DNA of 19,766 nucleotides from Chloroflexota bacterium. Lineage in GTDB: Bacteria > Chloroflexota > Dehalococcoidia > GIF9 > UBA5629. The notes under the pieces were generated by a model. It saw nothing but the letters and a program-made list of their open reading frames with translations, did not search any database and had not been told where the DNA came from. Location of the stretch: assembly GCA_026389695.1 (NCBI GenBank), contig JAPLHI010000211.1, positions 1 to 19,766 of the forward strand. The letters run 5' to 3'. Both the position numbers and the translations under genes were made by a program. This document shows positions 14,742 to 19,766 of the stretch, in pieces (the first letter of the stretch is position 1; each line of letters opens with the position of its first letter).

Positions 14742-15380
14742 ATGGAAAAAATAGTGTTGGTCCGTAAGGGTAAAACCCGGAAACGTATTGAAATTATTCT
14801 TGAAAGCGGTCCGATCTTAAACCTTGATAGAGAGGTTGTTGTAACTGCTAATCTCAAACCAGGACAATCAATAAGCGAGGATCTAATTGGCAAGCTATCT
14901 GAAGAGGATAATTACAAAATCTGTTATGACTCAGCGCTACATTTTCTCGGTTATAGACAAAGGAGCGAGGCAGAGCTTAAAAACCACCTTTCATTCAAGC
15001 GAGGTTTCAATGAAGATGTTGTTAAACGCGTAACTGATAAATTGAAGGAGCTTAAACTCCTGGATGATGAAGCTTTTGCCGAGCAATGGAAAAATGATCG
15101 TATCAAATTTAAGCCCAAAAGCCGTATGTTAATACAGCATGAATTGATTCAAAAGGGTGTGGATGCTCATACAATTCAAAGTGTTACACAGGCAATTGAT
15201 GACGAGGCCAATGCATACGCTGCAGGCCGGAAAAAAGCTGAGCAATTGAGAACACTAGATTATAAAGAATTTTATAGAAGGCTGTCCGGTTATCTTGGAA
15301 GACGGGGATATAGCAGTGATGTAGTGTATTCAGCTATTGCACGCCTTTGGAAACCGGAAAATCCAAAATTACGGGAATAA
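14742..15380 (+). CDS. recX: Regulatory protein RecX
   Basis: A 212-residue RecX. The N-terminal 60 or so residues are a divergent lead. The helical three-repeat RecX core follows, recognised by ALHFLGYRQRSEAELKNHL (about 66-84), LKELKLLDDEAFAEQW (about 103-118) and the C-terminal RLSGYLGRRGYSSDVVYSAI block (about 180-199). RecX binds in the groove of the RecA filament and blocks its extension and ATPase. It follows recA directly and is probably co-transcribed, with only a weak ribosome-binding site. Length is within the bacterial range. The tail after residue 200 is short and basic, as is usual. Confidence 0.93.
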   Translation: MEKIVLVRKGKTRKRIEIILESGPILNLDREVVVTANLKPGQSISEDLIGKLSEEDNYKICYDSALHFLGYRQRSEAELKNHLSFKRGFNEDVVKRVTDKLKELKLLDDEAFAEQWKNDRIKFKPKSRMLIQHELIQKGVDAHTIQSVTQAIDDEANAYAAGRKKAEQLRTLDYKEFYRRLSGYLGRRGYSSDVVYSAIARLWKPENPKLRE

Positions 15381-15497
15381 TAAAAATATTTTACCACCTA
15401 CTAGCCCGTCAATGATTAAGAATAGTATAATTATGTATTAAGGATTTAACATAAATGCAGACAATAATACTTTTTATATATAAAGTGAGGCACTTAA

Positions 15498-17030
15498 ATG
15501 ATCGAGCATTGGATATATTATTTAATAATTGGCCTTGTTGGCATTTTATGCCTATTAGTTGGCTATTTTGCGCGTCAGCTACTCGCAAATCAACAGATAC
15601 GTAACGCACAAAACGAAGCTAAAAAGCTGCTTGAAAGCGCCCAGAGCAAATACGAGCAAATGGTGCTCGAAGCAAAAGAAGAGGCCGTAAAGGTCAGGGC
15701 GGCGGCGGAGGCAGATAGTCGTGAACGGCGCTTCGAGTTACAAAGATTAGAGAGACGTTCAAGTCAGCGTGAGGAACGCCTTGAAAGGAAGCTGGAAGCA
15801 CTGGAAAGGCGTGAACGCAGCTTGATTGCCCGCGAAAAAGAAATCGAAGCCATTAAAATTCAGATTGAAGAATTTAAAGATAAACAACTTCAGCGTTTGG
15901 AAGCTATCTCAGGAATGTCCAGTGAAGAAGCTAAGCAACAGTTGCTACAGGCTGTTGAAGATGAGATAAGAGAAGATGCTTCTCGAAGAGTGCGGGAATG
16001 GGAAGGTCGTATAAAGGACGAGATAGACAGCAAAGCACGTGATATTCTGGCAACCGCGATTCAAAGGTGCGCTACCGACGTTGTATCCGAGACGACCGTT
16101 TCGGTTGTGCCCTTACCCAATGATGATATGAAGGGCAGGCTTATTGGCCGTGAAGGACGTAACATCAGAGCGCTGGAACAGGCTACCGGTGTTGACCTGA
16201 TAATTGATGATACCCCTGAGTCAGTAACCATATCCAGCTTCGACCCGATCAGACGTGAAGTAGCCAGGGTTGCATTGACTAACCTTATACTTGATGGCCG
16301 TATCCATCCTGCACGTATTGAAGAAGTCGTGGATAAGGCAAAAACAGAGGTAGATTCGACGATTCGTACAGAGGGTGAGCAGGCATCAAGAAAAGCCGGG
16401 GTACAAGGTTTGCATCCCGAATTGCTCAAACTATTAGGACGCCTAAAATTCAGGAAAAGCTATGGTCAAAACGTTTTAACTCACAGTCTTGAGGTGGCAC
16501 ATATTGCCGGGATGCTGGCAGCAGAAATTGGCGCTAATGTAACTCTGGCAAAAAGGGCAGCTTTACTACATGATATCGGCAAGGCAGTCGACCATGAAGT
16601 TGAAGGCCCCCACGCCATGATAGGCGCAAATCTGGTTAAGCAGTGGGACAAATCAATGGAGGTGGTTCAGGCAATCTCAGAACATCACGGTGAAGCCACA
16701 ACGACAAGTTCCCTGGGTTATATTCTGGCCACTGCTGACGCAATCAGTGGTTCGCGACTTGGCGCCCGACGTGAATCCCTAGATCAATATATTAAAAGAA
16801 TTGAAGCCCTGGAGAGTGTTGCCAGCAGTTTCGCTGGTGTAGAGAAAGCTTTTGCAATCCAGGCTGGGAGAGAGGTTCGCATAATCGTTAAACCTGATCA
16901 GGTGGATGATCTTGCGGCTATGCGCCTGGCGAGGGATATAGTTAAGAAAATAGAGGAGACTCTAGAGTACCCTGGACAGATCAAAGTTACAGTTATGCGT
17001 GAGGTGCGTGCTGTGGATTATGCTAGATAA
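15498..17030 (+). CDS. rny: Ribonuclease Y
   Basis: A 510-residue membrane-anchored endoribonuclease. Residues 5-26 are the single transmembrane anchor. A long charged coiled coil spans about 35-190, and a KH RNA-binding domain about 200-270 has the GREG loop (217-220). The HD domain carries the metal-binding HD at 358-359 in LLHDIGK, with LTHSLEVAHIAG before it and SEHHGE after. RNase Y starts decay of many mRNAs in Firmicutes and related phyla lacking RNase E. GTGAGG (15485-15490) lies seven bases before the ATG. The 117-base gap from recX contains a TATAAT (15426-15431) without a clear -35, so a separate promoter is possible. It is followed after 18 bases by ymdB, a conserved pairing. Confidence 0.97.
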   Translation: MIEHWIYYLIIGLVGILCLLVGYFARQLLANQQIRNAQNEAKKLLESAQSKYEQMVLEAKEEAVKVRAAAEADSRERRFELQRLERRSSQREERLERKLEALERRERSLIAREKEIEAIKIQIEEFKDKQLQRLEAISGMSSEEAKQQLLQAVEDEIREDASRRVREWEGRIKDEIDSKARDILATAIQRCATDVVSETTVSVVPLPNDDMKGRLIGREGRNIRALEQATGVDLIIDDTPESVTISSFDPIRREVARVALTNLILDGRIHPARIEEVVDKAKTEVDSTIRTEGEQASRKAGVQGLHPELLKLLGRLKFRKSYGQNVLTHSLEVAHIAGMLAAEIGANVTLAKRAALLHDIGKAVDHEVEGPHAMIGANLVKQWDKSMEVVQAISEHHGEATTTSSLGYILATADAISGSRLGARRESLDQYIKRIEALESVASSFAGVEKAFAIQAGREVRIIVKPDQVDDLAAMRLARDIVKKIEETLEYPGQIKVTVMREVRAVDYAR

Positions 17031-17048
17031 CTTATTCGGGGTATATTA

Positions 17049-17822
17049 TTGAAAATACTGGTAATCGGGGATATTATCGGGAAGCCTGGTAGAAAAACAT
17101 TACAGCATTTTTTACCAGGCTTAACTGTTGAATACGGGGTCGATCTCATCATTGCCAATGGAGAGAATTCGGCTCACGGAATCGGCATTACTGCCACCAC
17201 TGCACAGGAGTTGCTTGAAGCGGGAGTACATGTTATAACCACGGGAAATCATGTATGGGCGCAGCGGGAAATAATACCATACTTAAATGGACAACTGCCT
17301 ATAGTAAGACCTCTCAATTTCCCTCCGGGTGCCCCTGGGCGCGGTTATATTATGATAAAAGGTACTCTTGTGGTTAATTTAATCGGCCGTGTGTTCGTAG
17401 GACAATATGATTGCCCCTTCCGGGCTATGGATACCCTGTTAATGGAATTAGATCCATTGCCCAGGATAATTATCATCGATTTTCATGCTGAAGCTACCTC
17501 GGAAAAAGTGGCCCTTGGAAGATACCTTGATGGCAGGGTTAGCGCGGTCTTAGGTACGCACACGCATATAGGAACTACTGATAGCTGCATTTTGCCGTCT
17601 GGAACAGCATACGTTACTGATATTGGAATGGTAGGTCCGGTTAATTCAATTATTGGTGATGATATTGACAATGTGCTGAACAGCTTCATAAATGGCGTGC
17701 CCCACCGGCTATCGGTCGGAAAAGGTAAAACGAGCCTGGATGCTATTTTATTGGACATTGATGAACAAACTGGCAAGGCCGGCAGCATCCAAAGGATTCG
17801 TAGAGAGGAAGCTGAGTGTTGA
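17049..17822 (+). CDS. ymdB: YmdB-type metallophosphoesterase (TIGR00282)
   Basis: A 257-residue calcineurin-like phosphoesterase of the B. subtilis YmdB family, which is distinct from the macro-domain protein called YmdB in E. coli. Metal-binding residues match the family: Asp8 (GDI), Glu39 and Asn40 (NGENSAHG), Asn67-His68 (GNHVW), His146 (DFHAEATSEK), and His171/His173 (GTHTHIG). The B. subtilis protein hydrolyses 2',3'-cAMP and affects biofilm and sporulation choices, acting next to RNase Y. The start is TTG, with CGGGG upstream; MKILVIGDIIG is the expected N-terminus. Its stop overlaps the start region of the PHP gene, so the two are translationally linked. Confidence 0.94.
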   Translation: MKILVIGDIIGKPGRKTLQHFLPGLTVEYGVDLIIANGENSAHGIGITATTAQELLEAGVHVITTGNHVWAQREIIPYLNGQLPIVRPLNFPPGAPGRGYIMIKGTLVVNLIGRVFVGQYDCPFRAMDTLLMELDPLPRIIIIDFHAEATSEKVALGRYLDGRVSAVLGTHTHIGTTDSCILPSGTAYVTDIGMVGPVNSIIGDDIDNVLNSFINGVPHRLSVGKGKTSLDAILLDIDEQTGKAGSIQRIRREEAEC

Positions 17823-18560
17823 AATATGATTTACATTTGCATACAACGGCTTCTGACGGCAGGTTAACCCCATCTGAAGTAGTCGAACTCGCTGCAGAAA
17901 AGGGACTCGAAATAATTGCCATTACGGATCACGATAGTGTGAGTGGAATTGAAGAAGCTTCCCGTATAGTTGGCAAATATCCACAACTGAGAGTAATCCC
18001 CGGGGTAGAAATAAATACGGATTATATTTCAGGCGAAGTGCATATTCTGGGGTATTTTATAGAGTATCAAAACAAGACTCTTAACATTACTTTGGAGAAA
18101 ATACGTGAGTCCAGAGTCGGACGTGCCCAAAAAATGGTTGAAAAATTGCGGAATCTAAATTTGAATATTGAGTGGGACAGGATTCAGCAACTGGCCAGAG
18201 GGGAATCCGTATGTCGGCCACATATCGCACAGGCATTGCTTGAAAAAGGTTATGTGGAACGGGGCGGGGGGATTACCGATACTGGCGCATCCGGCTTATG
18301 TGGCTGATCTGGACAAATTAATTCATGATCTGAAAGATGCCGGGCTTGTCGGCCTCGAAGCGTACTATGGGGAGTACGATGAATCAACAAAACTCAATAT
18401 GGTTAACATTGCGCAAAAATATAGTCTTTTAACTACCGGCGGTTCAGATTACCATCATTTTCAGGATGGACGTGAAACCATAATAGGATCAGTTGATATT
18501 CCAACGGAATCGATAGAGAAGTTGTATGCTCGTGTAGGCCAGCATTATACACCTGATTGA
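17816..18560 (+). pseudogene. PHP-domain phosphoesterase (RnaM/TrpH/YciV-like), frame-disrupted
   Basis: Two frames together make one PHP family protein. Frame one (17816-18307) starts KYDLHLHTTASDG with the ITDHDS metal site and runs to RPHIAQALLEKGYV. The second frame carries on at GGLPILAHPAY and GGSDYHHF and stops at 18560. They are one base out of register; the break can be placed in the G6 run at 18266-18271, and five Gs would give a continuous 247-residue protein. Family members known to me are about 275-295 residues and have some 35-45 residues between the KGYV-like and GG-LAHP segments, which are missing here. So there is probably a deletion as well as the shift. The start is GTG 17816 or TTG 17819, overlapping the ymdB stop. 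Sequencing error, real decay or phase variation are all possible. Confidence 0.8.
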
Positions 18561-18663
18561 AGCAGTTTCACACGTCTGAATATTCCTCTGTTGGTCATGG
18601 CGATAATTACTAACATAGCCGTAATAACTAAGTTAAAAAGCGGATGGAACGTAAAATAAAACA

Positions 18664-18672
18664 TGCTATAAT
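18664..18672 (+). promoter_or_regulatory. Extended -10 promoter for the HdrD-like gene
   Basis: TGCTATAAT (18664-18672) is a perfect extended -10. No strong -35 is seen (ATGGAA or TGGAAC at the right distance). Transcription would start near 18679, giving a leader of about 32 bases. Confidence 0.55.
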
Positions 18673-18675
18673 ATA

Positions 18676-18698
18676 GCGGTTTTTACAGAAATAACCGC
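18676..18698 (+). repeat. Inverted repeat in the leader of the HdrD-like gene
   Basis: GCGGTT (18676-18681) and AACCGC (18693-18698) are perfect arms around an 11-base centre. The repeat spans the predicted transcription start and ends three bases before the AAGGAG ribosome-binding site (18701-18706). It could be an operator or a leader hairpin. It is not followed by a T run, so it is not a terminator. Confidence 0.45.
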
Positions 18699-18710
18699 GG
18701 AAGGAGTGAC

Positions 18711-19766
18711 ATGGAAGCATCGCGAGAAATATTCTGGCACATTCCCTTCTTAATTCAGATCAGTCTCTATCTTGCAGCAGTAGTAGCCACCCTTATGATA
18801 GGGTATGCCGTCTACAAGCGTTACCAGATGTGGATGTTAGGCAAACCTGACAACCGTTTTGATAACCCGGGAAGCAGGATAGGTGAGTTTATTAAAATCG
18901 GGATATTAGACGGTATTTTTCACAGGCGGTTCTTCAGGGATCCGTATCCCGGAATAATGCATTTCCTGATTTTTATCGGCTGTTGCCTGTTATTTGTGGG
19001 TGCCGGCCTGGACTTCTTGAATCATTATGTATTTGAACCTTTACATGCTGCATTTATCCATGGCCCTGTTTATATATATCTCGGTGGTCTATGGAATATT
19101 GCCGGATTGATGGTCATCGTTGGCTTGGTAATGGCATTTGTTCGGAGGTATATTCAAAAACCGACTAGGCTTAATACCATATTTGATGATGGAGTTGCAT
19201 TGCTGTTGATCTTGGTGGTTGTAGTTTCCGGCTTTTTACTGCAGGGGTTCAGGATGATAGCTGCGGTTCCCGAAAACCTCGGATTACAGCAACCTGAATT
19301 TTATATTCATCCGGAATGGGGTCAAGCTAGATTCGTAGGATTCTGGATTGCCAGTATGTTTGCCGGTTTACCTGAAACTACAAGATTGCTGTGGTATCAA
19401 ATTCTATGGTATTCCCACGTTATAATCACTGTTGGCGCCGTTGCATATATCATAATATCTTGGGAAAAGCTAACACATATATTGATATCGCCTGTAAATG
19501 TACTGTTTAAGACTTCTAGGCCGAAAGGTGCTTTAAGCTATGTTAATCTGGAAACAGCGGAAACCTATGGTATTGGTAAGATTGAGGATTATACATGGAA
19601 ACAGATTTTTGACCTGGATGCATGTACCAATTGCGGACGATGCCAGGATAGGTGTCCCGCTTATCTAACAGAAAAACCGCTTTCACCGCGCAAGGTAATT
19701 CAGGATTTAAAAACACACTGGCTTGAGAGGAGCCCGGCGCTTTTAGCTGCAAAGAAGGTTAAAGTA
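18711..19766 (+). CDS. Membrane redox protein, NarI-like domain plus HdrD-type iron-sulfur domain (partial)
   Basis: The frame is open from ATG 18711 to the window end (352 residues, 3' end missing). AAGGAG (18701-18706) sets the start. Five probable membrane helices (about 14-35, 83-103, 124-144, 161-180, 230-250) resemble the haem-b-binding gamma subunit of nitrate reductase; candidate haem His include 84, 105 and 236. After a cytoplasmic linker, CTNCGRCQDRC-P (Cys305, 308, 311, 315) is a 4Fe-4S ferredoxin motif. This arrangement, a NarI-like domain followed by 4Fe-4S and usually CCG domains, is found in HdrD/DsrK/TmcB-like and GlpC-like proteins that pass electrons between the quinone pool and the cytoplasm. 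The electron partner is not known, and a second 4Fe-4S and CCG domains are expected beyond the window. Confidence 0.85.
   Translation, partial: MEASREIFWHIPFLIQISLYLAAVVATLMIGYAVYKRYQMWMLGKPDNRFDNPGSRIGEFIKIGILDGIFHRRFFRDPYPGIMHFLIFIGCCLLFVGAGLDFLNHYVFEPLHAAFIHGPVYIYLGGLWNIAGLMVIVGLVMAFVRRYIQKPTRLNTIFDDGVALLLILVVVVSGFLLQGFRMIAAVPENLGLQQPEFYIHPEWGQARFVGFWIASMFAGLPETTRLLWYQILWYSHVIITVGAVAYIIISWEKLTHILISPVNVLFKTSRPKGALSYVNLETAETYGIGKIEDYTWKQIFDLDACTNCGRCQDRCPAYLTEKPLSPRKVIQDLKTHWLERSPALLAAKKVKV

Noticed and set aside
15381..15497. Riboswitch or small RNA in the recX-rny gap
   Set aside because: Only AT-rich sequence, a lone TATAAT and the rny ribosome-binding site are visible; no conserved riboswitch core or stable hairpin was recognised.
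16061..16429. Minus-strand open frame of about 122 codons inside rny
   Set aside because: It is antisense to the KH region of RNase Y, whose protein sequence is clearly conserved.
17816..18560. Programmed ribosomal frameshifting in the PHP gene
   Set aside because: No slippery heptamer with a downstream pseudoknot was seen, and an apparent missing segment at the same place favours mutation or sequence error.

Overview
The window looks like a chromosomal stretch from a low-to-moderate GC, probably anaerobic bacterium. Three things together suggest Chloroflexota, perhaps class Dehalococcoidia: a split transketolase, the order recA-recX-rny-ymdB-PHP, and a membrane NarI/HdrD-type iron-sulfur protein. 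That placement is inference from gene content. No mobile element, CRISPR array or rRNA was seen.

Layout. 1-29 is the 3' end of a tRNA, probably tRNA-Leu. 98-3503 is a minus-strand block: the two transketolase halves (4-base overlap), then a coiled-coil/CARDB-like protein and a small MscS-type channel (4-base overlap). 3658-8768 is a plus-strand run: amidohydrolase, 2'-5' RNA ligase-like phosphodiesterase (ThpR), a small zinc-ribbon protein, ComF, long-form HPF, a macro-domain protein, an alkylguanine-DNA alkyltransferase homologue and an epoxide-hydrolase-like alpha/beta hydrolase. 8797-12246 is dnaE on the minus strand, divergent from a membrane protein of the DUF1461/TIGR01906 (Lit-like) family at 12346-13041. 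An FmdB-type zinc ribbon (minus) follows. 13295-13649 is the only gap longer than 300 bases and holds regulatory candidates in front of recA. 13650-18560 carries recA, recX, rny, ymdB and a disrupted PHP phosphoesterase gene. 18711 to the end is the 5' part of a membrane redox gene that runs off the window.

Themes. Much of the window concerns nucleic acid upkeep: replication (DnaE), recombination (RecA/RecX), alkylation repair (MGMT family), RNA turnover (Rny, YmdB, ThpR), ribosome hibernation (HPF) and ADP-ribose chemistry (macro domain). The rest is sugar phosphate metabolism, envelope proteins and respiratory electron transfer.

Most worth checking: (1) the PHP gene has a one-base frame break at a G6 run and also seems to lack about 35-45 internal residues; (2) a perfect 7-3-7 palindrome overlaps the -10 of a near-consensus promoter upstream of recA; (3) the amidohydrolase has a near-consensus promoter placed so that transcription would start at its GTG codon (leaderless); (4) a coiled-coil/CARDB-like protein is translationally coupled to a minimal MscS channel; (5) DnaE keeps what looks like a full PHP metal site; (6) a Lit-like protein keeps two histidines 72 residues apart. 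I see no clearly new multi-gene system. The CARDB/MscS pair and the recA-upstream operator are the closest candidates.
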